Assembly: GCA_016699835.1 (NCBI GenBank)
Contig: CP064987.1
Coordinates: 434,001-498,000, forward strand
Direction: 5' to 3'
Source: Phycisphaerales bacterium
GTDB taxonomy: Bacteria; Planctomycetota; Phycisphaerae; Phycisphaerales; UBA1924
Length of the DNA stretch: 64,000 nucleotides
Below are positions 17,871-27,117 of this stretch, one piece after another. The position numbers and the translations under genes are program-made. Position 1 is the first letter of the stretch. Every line of letters begins with the position of its first letter. Below the pieces are notes generated by a model. That model was given only the letters and a program-made list of their open reading frames with translations, searched no databases and had not been told where the DNA came from.

Positions 17871-18749
17871 ATGGCTCGTTCCGTCCTGCTCCTGGTGAAC
17901 CCCCACAAGCCGGAGGTCGCCGTCGCGACCGAGGAGATCCGCGCGCTCATCGAGCAGCACGGCACCATCATCGCCGAGTTGCCCGCGGACAACGAGCCGC
18001 TCCCCGACAATCTGTCACGACCCGACCTCATCGTCGTGCTCGGCGGCGACGGGACGCTCCTCGCCCAGACGCGCCGATGTGTGGAACTCGATGCGCCGAT
18101 GCTCGGCGTGAACCTCGGCAAGATCGGGTTCATGGCCGAGTTCGACATGCCCAGCGTGCGCCTCCAGGCTGAGAGCCTCTTTGGCGCCGGCCCGCTCGCG
18201 ATCCGCAAGTTGGGTCTCATCCACGCCGAGGTCCATCGCGGCGAGCGCAACCCGATCCGCTTCGCCGGCTCGGCCCTCAACGACTGCGTCATCACCGCCG
18301 GGCCGCCCTATCGCCTCATCACGCTCGCCCTCACGATCGACGGCACGCTTGGTCCAACGGTCCACGGCGACGGGCTGGTCATCTCCACGCCCACCGGCTC
18401 GACCGCGTACAACCTCTCGACGGGCGGGCCCATCGTCGCGCCGACGGTCGAGGCGCTCTCCATCTCACCGATCGCGGCCCAGAGCCTCTCGTTCCGACCC
18501 ATCGTCGTCGGGAGCAGCAGCATCATCGAGATCACCATGCTCCGTGTGAACCGCGCCAGCGGCGAGCATGGCACAACGCTCGTCCTTGACGGACAGGTCC
18601 ACACGCCGCTCAACCTGGGAGATCGCGTGCTGGTCACCTCGCACGGGCGCCACGTCCGCTTCGTGCGGAATCCCGCGAGCGACTACTGGTCGCGCCTCAT
18701 CAACAAACTGCACTGGGCGAGAGCGCCGCGGGGCCGACTCACGGACTGA
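17871..18749 (+). CDS. nadK: NAD kinase
   Basis: Phosphorylates NAD+ to NADP+ in the cytoplasm. At 292 residues it has family size. Diagnostic motifs are GGDGTLL at about residues 59-65, LGVNLGKIGFMAEFD at about 80-94, the NE/D-like segment near NDCVITAG, and TPTGSTAYNLSTGGP at about 174-188. The gene stands alone between dxs and the convergent fumC. A palindromic repeat and about 65 bp separate its stop from the end of fumC. Confidence 0.93.
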   Translation: MARSVLLLVNPHKPEVAVATEEIRALIEQHGTIIAELPADNEPLPDNLSRPDLIVVLGGDGTLLAQTRRCVELDAPMLGVNLGKIGFMAEFDMPSVRLQAESLFGAGPLAIRKLGLIHAEVHRGERNPIRFAGSALNDCVITAGPPYRLITLALTIDGTLGPTVHGDGLVISTPTGSTAYNLSTGGPIVAPTVEALSISPIAAQSLSFRPIVVGSSSIIEITMLRVNRASGEHGTTLVLDGQVHTPLNLGDRVLVTSHGRHVRFVRNPASDYWSRLINKLHWARAPRGRLTD

Positions 18750-18775
18750 CCAAAGTTGGCCCGCTGCCCTTTCGG

Positions 18776-18801
18776 TGGCACCACTCTCCAGAGTGGTGTC
18801 C
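18776..18801. repeat. REP-like palindrome, copy 2
   Basis: A near-perfect inverted repeat TGGCACCACTCT / AGAGTGGTGTCC around CC. It lies between the convergent 3' ends of nadK and fumC and could terminate both transcripts. Confidence 0.65.
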
Positions 18802-18814
18802 TCTGTGACTTTCC

Positions 18815-20485
18815 TTACCCCCCCGCGCTTCCTTCGCCGCCCGGCAGGGTCATGCTCCACGGGTCGAGGTACCCATCGATCGCGGCCCTGGTGATCGACT
18901 TGCCCGCGTTGTCCTTCGTCCCCACGAGTTGCTCGTACGCGAGTTGGCGGACGGTCTTGCCCACCTTGAACGCCTGCTTGGCAAGGGCGGCGGACTTGTC
19001 ATAGCCGATCACGGGCACAAGGCTCGTGCACATCGCGAGCGACCCCTCGATCAGTTCCTTGCAGCGCTCGATGTTGGGCTCCAACCCCGTGAGGAGGTTG
19101 TCGTTGAGTACGGCGCACGCGCGAGAGAGCAGGTGGATCGAGTCGAGCAGGTTCGCCGCCATCATCGGCATGGCGACATTGAGGTCGAGGATGGAGCCAA
19201 CGCCGCCGAAGTTGCCATAGGTGACCGCGGCGTCGTTGCCGACGACCTGACACGCGACCATGATCACGCTCTCGCAGATCACGGGATTCACCTTGCCGGG
19301 CATGATCGACGAGCCGGGCTGGACGGCCGGGACGTTGAGTTCGCCGATGCCGCAGCGCGGGCCGGAGCCGAGCCAGCGGATGTCGTTGGCGATCTTGCTG
19401 AGGCTCGTGGCAATGGTCTTGAGATGCCCTGAAGTCTCAACGTACGCGTCCTTGGCGTGCTGGGCCTCGAAGTGGTTCTGCGCCTCGCGGAAGTGGATCC
19501 CCGTGACGTGCGAGAGTTCCGCGGCGACCATCGCGCCGAACTTCTCGTGGGCGTTGATCCCCGTGCCGACGGCCGTGCCGCCGAGGGGCAACTCGCTGAG
19601 CGTGTGCGTCGCGCGGTGCAGGCGTTCCTGGGCGTGCCTGAGTTGCGCCGCGTAGCCGGAGAACTCCTGCCCGAGTCGGATCGGCGTCGCGTCCTGCAGG
19701 TGCGTGCGACCGATCTTCACGATCGTGTCCCAGGCCTTCGCCTGCTTCTCGAGTTGCTTCGCCGTCGTGTCGAGCGAGGGGAGGAGTTCCTCGTGAATAG
19801 CGATCGCGGCGGCAAGGTGCATCGCCGTGGGGAAGGTGTCGTTGGACGACTGCCCCATGTTGACGTGGTCGTTGGGGTGCACGCCGCCGGATTTGAGATA
19901 CTCGGCGTCCTTGGAGAGCCCGATCGGCTTGTGCCTTCGCACGCACACGATGTTGGCGACAACCTCATTCGCGTTCATGTTCGTCGAGGTGCCCGAGCCG
20001 GTCTGGAAGATGTCGATGGGGAAGTGCCGCGCCAGCCCGCCAAAGCCGGGCAGCCCGTCGGCGATCTCGCCGCACGCTTCGAGGATCGACTGCGTGCGTT
20101 CCTGATCGAGGCGACCGAGTCGGTTGTTGACGAGGGCGCACGCCGCCTTGAGCATCGCGTACGCCTTGATGATCCGCGCCGGCACTGGGCGACCCGAGAC
20201 CGGAAAGTTCAGGACTGCCCGCTGGGTCGAGGCGCCATAGAGCACGTCGGCCGGAACGACCATCTCGCCCATGGTGTCCTTCTCGACGCGCGTGGCACGA
20301 GACTCGTCATGGAATGGCGCGTGATGTGACGCCGAAGGGACCGGCTTGGACTTGGTCGAAGACGTGGATGCCGCTGGCTTCGTACCACCCCGAACCGAAC
20401 CCGTCTTCTTTGTCGATTTGGGCTTCGATCCCGTTGTTCGAGCGGCTGGGCGGGCGGCAGACTTCGGCTTTGATTTAGGAGGCAT
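18815..20485 (-). CDS. fumC: Class II fumarate hydratase with basic N-terminal tail
   Basis: Interconverts fumarate and malate in the TCA cycle. The class II signature GSSIMPGKVNP is present with GSGTSTNMNANEV and GRTHLQDATPIRLGQEF. The enzyme part starts at about residue 75 (TMGEMVVPADVLYGASTQRA). Before it stands a tail rich in Lys, Ser, Ala and Pro (for example PKSKPKSAARPAARTTGSKP), making 556 residues instead of about 460. I chose the ATG at 20485 because it begins this basic tail. A shorter start near the enzyme domain cannot be excluded, although no strong ribosome site is seen at either. It is convergent with nadK. Confidence 0.9.
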   Translation of the reverse strand: MPPKSKPKSAARPAARTTGSKPKSTKKTGSVRGGTKPAASTSSTKSKPVPSASHHAPFHDESRATRVEKDTMGEMVVPADVLYGASTQRAVLNFPVSGRPVPARIIKAYAMLKAACALVNNRLGRLDQERTQSILEACGEIADGLPGFGGLARHFPIDIFQTGSGTSTNMNANEVVANIVCVRRHKPIGLSKDAEYLKSGGVHPNDHVNMGQSSNDTFPTAMHLAAAIAIHEELLPSLDTTAKQLEKQAKAWDTIVKIGRTHLQDATPIRLGQEFSGYAAQLRHAQERLHRATHTLSELPLGGTAVGTGINAHEKFGAMVAAELSHVTGIHFREAQNHFEAQHAKDAYVETSGHLKTIATSLSKIANDIRWLGSGPRCGIGELNVPAVQPGSSIMPGKVNPVICESVIMVACQVVGNDAAVTYGNFGGVGSILDLNVAMPMMAANLLDSIHLLSRACAVLNDNLLTGLEPNIERCKELIEGSLAMCTSLVPVIGYDKSAALAKQAFKVGKTVRQLAYEQLVGTKDNAGKSITRAAIDGYLDPWSMTLPGGEGSAGG

Positions 20486-20765
20486 GGAACAGTGTACCCG
20501 CACCGACGATGGAACCAACGGACTCCGCAGGCGTCCAAATGCGGAACGCCACTCGATGGGGACGGTGCGCGCGACAGGCATCCCTGGCCATACTCGCTGC
20601 CTGGGTGAGTAGACCAAGCGAACTAGAGTGTGCCACGCGGAAAGGACGGCGGCCGTCTCGCCATTTCGAGACGAATGACGCCGCGAGACGATGACCACGC
20701 GTCATCGACCCTTCGGCACACCCGACCCTGCCTCCCGCTCGCCATCGCAGCCAAGGAGAACACGC

Positions 20766-22202
20766 ATGAGTAACACGAAGACCCGTTCGACCCGCGCCGG
20801 TTCACTCCTCGGTCTCGCGGCCATGTCGGCTCTCGTGGGCGTCGCCCTCGCGCCGACGCTCGCGTTCGCCCAGTCCTCGCGCTCGAAGGACAAAGCGCGC
20901 ACCACGACACCCGCAGATCAAGCGACCACCCCCGACAACACCAACCAGCCCAGCGCCCCCTTGAAGCGTCCCGAGCCAACCTTCGGGCCCTACATCGAGC
21001 CGTATGGCGAGCGCGACTGGATCTTGAACGTCACCATCCGTATCAACTCGGAACTCGGCGGCGAGTCGACCGACCTGCAGGACGCCTCGGGCAAGCACGC
21101 CCGCGTCCCCAAGATCACGCCCTTCCCAATCAAATCGGTCACGATGGTCTGGCCCATCGTCCCGATGAGCGGCACGTCCATGTGCGACCCCGAATCGGTC
21201 ACGGGCGAGGTCGCCTTTCAGGACCGTCTCCAGACGCGTGATGTCTCGATCATGAAATCGCTCTTCCACTCGGGCGTGAAACTCGCCCACTGGGATGTCA
21301 CGCTCAACGAGATCGCCAACGTCCGCGAGGTCGATTTCAACGTCACGATCCCCGCACGCGCCTGGAACACCCGCTTCGATGAGGAGCACGCGCTCCTGGT
21401 CCCCTGGCCAAAGGGCGCCTGGCCGACCGACGCCGCCCTCACGTTTGGCTCGCAGGCGTTCGTGGACCTCGCGCCGACGAATGGCAAGCCGGATGAGTAC
21501 AACAAGGTCGTCCTGCGGAAGTTCCTCGACGCCGCCCTCAAGAACGAGCGCATCGACAATATCAAAGACGTCTCGGTCACCCTCGTCGCGAAGGCGATCA
21601 CCAAGGCCGTCTGGGAGCAGATCCAGCCCAGCGGCATCTCCACCATCAATCGGCGCGGACAGACGCGCGAACTCTCCGGCGTCTTCATGAACGGTCCCTC
21701 GCACACCATCCTCACCGAGCGCGGCACCAACGAGGACATCACCGTCCTCATGGCCGCCCTCTTCCGCGAGGCGGGAATCCCCACCCGCACCGTCATCGGC
21801 TGGGAGTTCGGCACGTCGCGCGATCGACGCTATGGCAAGTCCAGTGAGGGCCTGCGGAGTTGGGTCGAGTATTGCCTCTATGACGAGGCCGCCAACACCG
21901 TGAACTGGATCCCTGTCGATGTCGTCTCGCTCCGCGGCTCGTCTTCTCGCCCGATGAGCATCGACAAGCCCTGGAAGAAATATTTCGGCTCGCACGACGA
22001 ACTCCAGGACGTCGTCCCCTTCGCGTTCCAGTTCTATCCGCCCACCGATGTCGTGAGTTACGGCTCCGCGGCGTTCTGGGGGTGGTACGTCCAGCCGAAG
22101 TTCCCGGGAACGGCGATCCAGGCCCTCCGCTTCAGCGGCGGGAGGGCGCCCAACTACGGCGATGAACGCGACGATAAGCCCAAGTCCAAGTCGGACAACT
22201 AG
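20766..22202 (+). CDS. Exported transglutaminase-like protein lacking the catalytic Cys
   Basis: A 478-residue protein with a signal peptide ending near residue 36 (TLAFAQS), a Thr/Pro-rich linker, and a transglutaminase-core-like segment at about residues 318-400. The motif that is normally GxCxDxxxLxxALxRxxGIPxR reads GTNEDITVLMAALFREAG followed by IPTRTVIGW, so Asn takes the place of the nucleophile Cys. The later HxWxE position reads SWVEYCLYD, without the His. The final Asp segment survives as WIPVDV. The fold is likely kept, but cysteine-type catalysis is not expected. AAGGAG before the ATG supports the start. It is monocistronic and convergent with the hydrolase at 22292. Confidence 0.7.
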   Translation: MSNTKTRSTRAGSLLGLAAMSALVGVALAPTLAFAQSSRSKDKARTTTPADQATTPDNTNQPSAPLKRPEPTFGPYIEPYGERDWILNVTIRINSELGGESTDLQDASGKHARVPKITPFPIKSVTMVWPIVPMSGTSMCDPESVTGEVAFQDRLQTRDVSIMKSLFHSGVKLAHWDVTLNEIANVREVDFNVTIPARAWNTRFDEEHALLVPWPKGAWPTDAALTFGSQAFVDLAPTNGKPDEYNKVVLRKFLDAALKNERIDNIKDVSVTLVAKAITKAVWEQIQPSGISTINRRGQTRELSGVFMNGPSHTILTERGTNEDITVLMAALFREAGIPTRTVIGWEFGTSRDRRYGKSSEGLRSWVEYCLYDEAANTVNWIPVDVVSLRGSSSRPMSIDKPWKKYFGSHDELQDVVPFAFQFYPPTDVVSYGSAAFWGWYVQPKFPGTAIQALRFSGGRAPNYGDERDDKPKSKSDN

Positions 22203-22239
22203 CCCTTTGCAAAGGTCGTCGCCTTCCATTCTTCTGTGG

Positions 22240-22265
22240 CCCTGGCGTCTCGCCTGGGTCTTTGA
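22240..22265. terminator. Possible bidirectional terminator
   Basis: Stem CCCTGGCG / CGCCTGGG with one mismatch and a 3-base loop, followed by TCTTTG, lies between two convergent genes. Confidence 0.45.
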
Positions 22266-22291
22266 CTACTACGCACCTGTCGGAGTTCGAA

Positions 22292-23146
22292 CTAGAACTC
22301 CGCGATCGGCCTTGCACGCAGAGTCCGGCTCAGGAACTCCACCTGCACGTCCTTCGCCTCCGCCCCCACGCGCCCGAAGCCCGAGTGCTCCTCGGGCGCG
22401 CCGGTTGTCGTCCACGTCTTCATCTCGATCAGTTCCGCGCTCGAACCGCGCGCGGCATAGACCGAGCCGAGCCGCTCCACAAACGCCCGCATCCCCGCGA
22501 ACGGCACGACGACATCGCTCTCGCTATGCAGCACGAGCAACGGAATTGGCCGGAACGAATCCAGCCGCTCCATGGGATCGACCTCGGCGATCCGCTCGGG
22601 CGCGTGCGTGCCACGCCAGCCATCCAAGCCGGCGGCCCGATACATCTCGGCAAGCCACCCCGTCGTCGATTCGACCGCGGCACACGAGAAGGGATGCGGA
22701 TCGCACAATCGCCGCAGCGTTACCATGCCGCCCGCGGACATGCCGCCGAGCCCCACGCGATCGAGATCGAAGATGCCCGAGAATCGAGGGTCGGCAAGAG
22801 CCTCCACGACACGATCGATCTCTCCCACCGCCTGCTCGATGACATCGAGCGTTCGTGTCGGCGACTGCAAGTCTGCATCCGCTCGCTCGCCGTGCCCGGG
22901 AAGGTCTATGGCGCACGCCGCGATCCCCGCCCGTATCCATCGCAGGTACCGCCCCGGATCGAGTTCCTTCGAGACCGTCCGCCCATGCAGCCAGAGCATG
23001 ACGGGCGCGGGCGTCTCCCAGTCGGGGTGCGCCAGAAGCACGGGCACGTCGCCGAATCGGTCGAGCCTCGCCCGCTCGGCCAGGGCGCGTGGGAACCCGC
23101 CGAATCGCCCTGAAACACCAGGCACTCGCGGCGTTCGTTCGCTCAA
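22292..23146 (-). CDS. Alpha/beta hydrolase (prolyl-oligopeptidase/DLH-like)
   Basis: A serine hydrolase of about 284 residues without signal peptide. LWLHGRTVSK marks the oxyanion-hole region, GGMSAGG the nucleophile elbow and LHSESDVVVPF the acid. A C-terminal His is plausible in EEHSGF. The start is uncertain: TTG at 23146 overlaps the stop of the upstream uridylyltransferase gene (TTGA), and a GTG lies seven codons inside. The overlap indicates a two-gene operon. Substrate is unknown, and the link to nucleotide-sugar synthesis rests on position only. Confidence 0.7.
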   Translation of the reverse strand: MSERTPRVPGVSGRFGGFPRALAERARLDRFGDVPVLLAHPDWETPAPVMLWLHGRTVSKELDPGRYLRWIRAGIAACAIDLPGHGERADADLQSPTRTLDVIEQAVGEIDRVVEALADPRFSGIFDLDRVGLGGMSAGGMVTLRRLCDPHPFSCAAVESTTGWLAEMYRAAGLDGWRGTHAPERIAEVDPMERLDSFRPIPLLVLHSESDVVVPFAGMRAFVERLGSVYAARGSSAELIEMKTWTTTGAPEEHSGFGRVGAEAKDVQVEFLSRTLRARPIAEF

Positions 23147-24591
23147 AGCACGAGCCTCGCCCCGCGCTCCAGCGTCGCCGGGAGTATCGCGTTCTTCAGT
23201 TCCTCGGCACACGTCGCCGTCGCCGGGGAGATCTCGATATCTCCATCGACGCTCCCGTCGTCCTTCCGCGGCACGCGCACGCCGCACGCCTCAAGCCATC
23301 GGGCGGCGCGTGTCGTCTGCATCGCCTTGCTGCTCTCGACGCTGTCCACACCCGTGGCGTTCTTGATCGGCGCGAACTCCTCGTCGCGATCGACCTCCAT
23401 CACGACGCTCGCCTTGCACATCGGCAGCGCGTCGAAGACGAACCGCTCGAGTTTCACGCCGTTGTTCGTGGTCGGCGTCATCGGCCTCCCCGTCTCCATG
23501 TCCACGCACGGGATCTTCTTCTCCGCCCGGTGGTACGGCAGCGAGAACTTGGGATCATGCGCGAGCCGATCGATGAACTCCACGGCGATCATGTGGATCG
23601 CGATCGAGCCCGCGATGAAGCGCAGCGATCCGTCTCTCAGCCGCTCCTTCTGCAGCGTCATGGGCAGGTCGGAATACTCCACGACACAGACCTTGCCATC
23701 GATGCGGCAGAAGACGCCCATCTTTTCCTCGGGATACGCCTTGGGAATCATCTTCGACGACATCTCGCCTGAGGAAGCGCTCGACAACGTGTGCAAACCG
23801 ACGAAGACAGGATCGAGCACACGCACGAGCGGGTTGTCCACCTGGAAGTAACTCACGTGCTCCACGCCGCGCTTCTTCATGTCGGCGAGCGCGCCAGACG
23901 CCGCGAGCGCCTTGATCGAGCCGCCGTGCCCGTCGGGATTCGTCGCGACGTGGCTCGTCGTCGCGAGGAGCATGCGCCCGGATTCGATATCCAATGACGG
24001 CATCACGCCCTGCGCAAAGAACATCACGCTCGATCGTGACAACCCAAAGAACGTGTGCTTCTCGAAGAACTCCAGCGTCTGCTCGTGGTTCTGGGGGCTC
24101 GTCATGATGTACCACGGCACATCAACGCCCAGCCGCTCCCGAGCCCCCACGAGATGCTCGGCAAAGACACGAAACAGGCTCTTGTTCGTCACCGGCGTCG
24201 CGGGATAGCACCCCTTGGGCCCTTCATACCCCAGTCGGCTTCCTTGCCCCCCCGCGACGACAAACGCCGCGACCTTCCCGCTCGCGATCAAATCCTGACC
24301 CTTTCGACGGATCGCGTCGCGATCCCAGGGCCGCGACTTCGAGCGGTGGTCGTGCGGGAAATACGGCGCGGGCTCGACGCTCGCCGGAAGCGTGACGGCG
24401 GGTTTGTTCTTCACATACTCATCCACCAGCCGTGGTAACGACTCGACATCCAGAGGCTCGATCTGTTCCAGAAGCCCCCGACGCTCTTCCGGATCGAGCG
24501 TCTCATAGAAGCGGAGCACGTGCTCCTGCCCCACGCCCTTGAGGCGTGTCAGCGTCGCGTCGTAACTCGGTCCACTCGAGATGGGATGCAT
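23143..24591 (-). CDS. UDP-sugar pyrophosphorylase (UAP1/UGP family)
   Basis: Transfers UMP from UTP to a sugar 1-phosphate, probably N-acetylglucosamine 1-phosphate or glucose 1-phosphate. The type A motif FVVAGGQGSRLGYEGPKGCY at about residues 103-122 is characteristic of the eukaryote-like family, not the bacterial GlmU/GalU type. Further motifs are MTSPQNHEQT, GGSIKALAASG and VDNPLVRVLDP, and a lysine at NGVKLERFVFD. It has 482 residues, typical for the family. The start is supported by GGAGG. It is divergent from rpe and coupled to a hydrolase gene downstream. Confidence 0.87.
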   Translation of the reverse strand: MHPISSGPSYDATLTRLKGVGQEHVLRFYETLDPEERRGLLEQIEPLDVESLPRLVDEYVKNKPAVTLPASVEPAPYFPHDHRSKSRPWDRDAIRRKGQDLIASGKVAAFVVAGGQGSRLGYEGPKGCYPATPVTNKSLFRVFAEHLVGARERLGVDVPWYIMTSPQNHEQTLEFFEKHTFFGLSRSSVMFFAQGVMPSLDIESGRMLLATTSHVATNPDGHGGSIKALAASGALADMKKRGVEHVSYFQVDNPLVRVLDPVFVGLHTLSSASSGEMSSKMIPKAYPEEKMGVFCRIDGKVCVVEYSDLPMTLQKERLRDGSLRFIAGSIAIHMIAVEFIDRLAHDPKFSLPYHRAEKKIPCVDMETGRPMTPTTNNGVKLERFVFDALPMCKASVVMEVDRDEEFAPIKNATGVDSVESSKAMQTTRAARWLEACGVRVPRKDDGSVDGDIEISPATATCAEELKNAILPATLERGARLVL

Positions 24592-24694
24592 GGACGACCT
24601 CCGTTCGTGACGGATGCTACACACCCCCCGATCGCGCGAACACCTGCCGACGGTCGTACCAGCAACACGTGCCGGCTCCCGTACACTGGAGCCG

Positions 24695-25378
24695 ATGCCC
24701 TGGAAACTCTCCCATCCGCCGCGCCTGCCCTTGATCGCGCCCTCGGTCCTGTCGGGCGACTTTGCTCGCCTTGCTGATGACTGCAAGGACGTGCTCCGCG
24801 CCGGCGCCGACCTCCTGCACCTCGACGTGATGGACGGGCACTTTGTCCCGAACCTGACGATGGGTCCAGATCTCTGCCGAGATCTTCGCAAGGCGATGCC
24901 CGAAGTCTTCCTGGACGTCCACCTGATGGTGACCGACCCGGCAATGTTCTTTGCGCCCTTCGCCAAGGCTGGTGCGAACTGCATCACCTTCCACATCGAG
25001 GTTGTGGAGGCCTTCGATGTCCCGCGTCATGTTGACCGCCTGCACGCCCTGGGCGTCGAGGCGGGCCTGGCGATCAACCCGCCGACTCCGGTCGAGTGGA
25101 TCCTGCCTGCCGTCTCCCATCCAGATCTCATCCTGGTCATGTCCGTCAACCCCGGCTTCAGCGGCCAGGCCTTCATCGAGTCCACCGTTGAGAAAACCCG
25201 GACGATCCGCCCGCTGCTTCACCCAATCCAGCGCCTGGAGATGGATGGCGGGCTCTCGGCCAAGAACGCAAACCTAGTCCGAGAAGCAGGTTGCGATATT
25301 CTCGTCGGCGGCAACTCGGTCATGGGCCAACGCCCCGCCGTCCGGGAAGAAGCCATCCGGGCAATGCGAGGCACCTAA
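24695..25378 (+). CDS. rpe: Ribulose-phosphate 3-epimerase
   Basis: Interconverts ribulose 5-phosphate and xylulose 5-phosphate in the pentose phosphate pathway. It is a 227-residue TIM barrel of normal length. Diagnostic segments are APSVLSGDFARL, HLDVMDGHFVPNLTMGP with the metal-binding His and Asp, DVHLMV, SVNPGFSGQAF and LEMDGGLS, and the phosphate-binding end LVGGNSVMG. A pseudoenzyme-like gene follows 21 bp later on the same strand. Confidence 0.95.
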   Translation: MPWKLSHPPRLPLIAPSVLSGDFARLADDCKDVLRAGADLLHLDVMDGHFVPNLTMGPDLCRDLRKAMPEVFLDVHLMVTDPAMFFAPFAKAGANCITFHIEVVEAFDVPRHVDRLHALGVEAGLAINPPTPVEWILPAVSHPDLILVMSVNPGFSGQAFIESTVEKTRTIRPLLHPIQRLEMDGGLSAKNANLVREAGCDILVGGNSVMGQRPAVREEAIRAMRGT

Positions 25379-25399
25379 CACAATCCACACTCGACTCGA

Positions 25400-26149
25400 A
25401 TGTCGCAACCGAATCCCGCCGATGACGGGATGGATATTGAGTACGATCCTCCCTGTCGGTCAGGGCAGGAAGCCCTCGACCCCCCCCACACAACGGAAGC
25501 ACGCGCCTTCCACGGACGGAAACGCATGGCGGAGCCAATCCCCCTGATCCTGCAACTCATCCGAACCGGCAACTGTCTCTGGGAAACCCAAGGGCGATTT
25601 GCCGGCCTGAGCAATATTCCACTCTGTCCCTCGAGCGAACCGAATCTCCGTGAAATCGGAGCCGGATTGCGTGTCGACACCCGCGTGATCCTCTCGGCCG
25701 AGGACGACGCGAGCATCTCGGCGACCCGGATCGTGGGCGAATCTTGCCCCAACCGTGTGGACCAGAAGGCTATCGAAGAACTCCACGAGATCGGGCTGGG
25801 TCTTTGGGAAGGAATGCTGGAGGCCGATGCGCAGTCCAGGTTCCACTCCATGTATCGCCAGTGGAAGACCGACCCGGCCTCGGTGGCGCTCCCGGAAGCC
25901 GAAACACTCTCCGATGCTCGCGAGCGGCTGCTGGCGGCCATTGGGCGAGGCGCGGGTCGTGCGGGCTCAAAGGGCTCGGTCGCCGTGGTTCTTCGCCCCT
26001 TGGCCTGGGCAACCGCGGTATGTGCTTTGGGCGACATCCCGACCGTGCAGTTCTGGGACCTCCTCAAGGCTCCGGAATCGAATCTGATGATCTCCATCGA
26101 TCCCGCGGTGCTCAAGGTCAAGCGGCGGACGGCCCGAACGGTTGCCTAA
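25400..26149 (+). CDS. Histidine-phosphatase-fold protein without catalytic His
   Basis: A 249-residue protein whose layout follows phosphoglycerate-mutase-like histidine phosphatases but with the active site lost. The RHGET..W...R..G motif reads IRTGNCLWETQGRFAG, so the RH pair is IR-Thr. The later E...G.WEG segment is kept as ELHEIGLGLWEGM, and the second-His segment (VSHG) reads VVLRPLAWATAV, with Arg and Pro instead of His and Gly. The first 40 residues look unstructured, and an inner start at 25526 would give only the domain. It lies between rpe and accD. A regulatory or scaffold role is possible but unproven. Confidence 0.6.
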   Translation: MSQPNPADDGMDIEYDPPCRSGQEALDPPHTTEARAFHGRKRMAEPIPLILQLIRTGNCLWETQGRFAGLSNIPLCPSSEPNLREIGAGLRVDTRVILSAEDDASISATRIVGESCPNRVDQKAIEELHEIGLGLWEGMLEADAQSRFHSMYRQWKTDPASVALPEAETLSDARERLLAAIGRGAGRAGSKGSVAVVLRPLAWATAVCALGDIPTVQFWDLLKAPESNLMISIDPAVLKVKRRTARTVA

Positions 26150-26190
26150 TATACGGGTAAAGATTTGGTTATTGGTCCTGGGACAGATCA

Positions 26191-27117
26191 ATGGCCGAAG
26201 ACAACAATCCCGACTCGCCGCAACGCGATTCCCGAAGGACTCGACTGATGGCCCAAGCCCCAACTTCCAAACCCCCGGCCTCCGCCCCATCTCGTTCGTG
26301 GAACGAGGTCAGGCCGGCGCGGCGGTCGGCGATCCCCGAGGGGTTGTGGCTCCGCTGCCCATCGTGCTCCAAGATGGTCTACCGACGGCACCTGGAGGCC
26401 AACCTCCACGTCTGCCCGGAGTGCGACTTCCACTTTCGCATCTCCGCGACCGAGCGTGTCCGCCAACTGGCTGACCCCGATTCGTTCGTCGAACTCTTCG
26501 CCGGACTGGCGCCGTGCGACCCGCTGGGGTTCAAGGACCTCAAAGCGTACAAGGACCGACTGACCGCGGAGCAGATCAAGACCGGGACGATCGACGCCGT
26601 GAAAGCCGGTCGGCTCTTCATCAAGGGCCGCGAGGCTCTGGTCTGCTGCCTCGATCTCACGTTCATGATGGGCTCGATGGGCTCGGTCGTGGGCGAGACG
26701 GTCACACGCTCGATCGAGGAAGCGACGAAGACGGGCCTGCCCCTGATCGTCGTGTCGTGCTCGGGTGGCGCACGCATGCAGGAATCCGGCTTGTCGCTCA
26801 TGCAAATGGCCAAGTCGAGCGCGGCGCTGGCTCGACTCGATGACGCCGGTGGGCTCTTCATCTCCGTCCTCACCGATCCGACCACCGGCGGTGTAACGGC
26901 ATCCTTCGCGATGCTGGGCGACGTCTGCTTTGCCGAGCCCAATGCCCTGATCGGATTCGCCGGGCCACGCGTGATCCAGCAGACGATCCGCCAGGAACTC
27001 CCCGCGGGGTTCCAGCGCAGCGAGTTCCTGAAGAAGTCGGGCCTCGTGGATCGCGTCGTGCATCGCGGGCAACTCCGCAGCGAACTCGCCCGCATCATCG
27101 ACTACGCCGGCAAGTGA
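26191..27117 (+). CDS. accD: Acetyl-CoA carboxylase carboxyltransferase subunit beta
   Basis: Beta subunit of the carboxyltransferase that makes malonyl-CoA for fatty acid synthesis. The zinc finger is intact (CPSC at about residues 56-59 and CPEC at about 75-78). The crotonase-like core has SCSGGARMQESGLSLMQMAK at about 190-209 and PTTGGVTASFAMLGD. At 308 residues it is of normal length with an extra N-terminal tail of about 35 residues. Its TGA stop overlaps the ATG of lnt (TGATG), so the two are translationally coupled. accA is not in the window. Confidence 0.95.
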   Translation: MAEDNNPDSPQRDSRRTRLMAQAPTSKPPASAPSRSWNEVRPARRSAIPEGLWLRCPSCSKMVYRRHLEANLHVCPECDFHFRISATERVRQLADPDSFVELFAGLAPCDPLGFKDLKAYKDRLTAEQIKTGTIDAVKAGRLFIKGREALVCCLDLTFMMGSMGSVVGETVTRSIEEATKTGLPLIVVSCSGGARMQESGLSLMQMAKSSAALARLDDAGGLFISVLTDPTTGGVTASFAMLGDVCFAEPNALIGFAGPRVIQQTIRQELPAGFQRSEFLKKSGLVDRVVHRGQLRSELARIIDYAGK

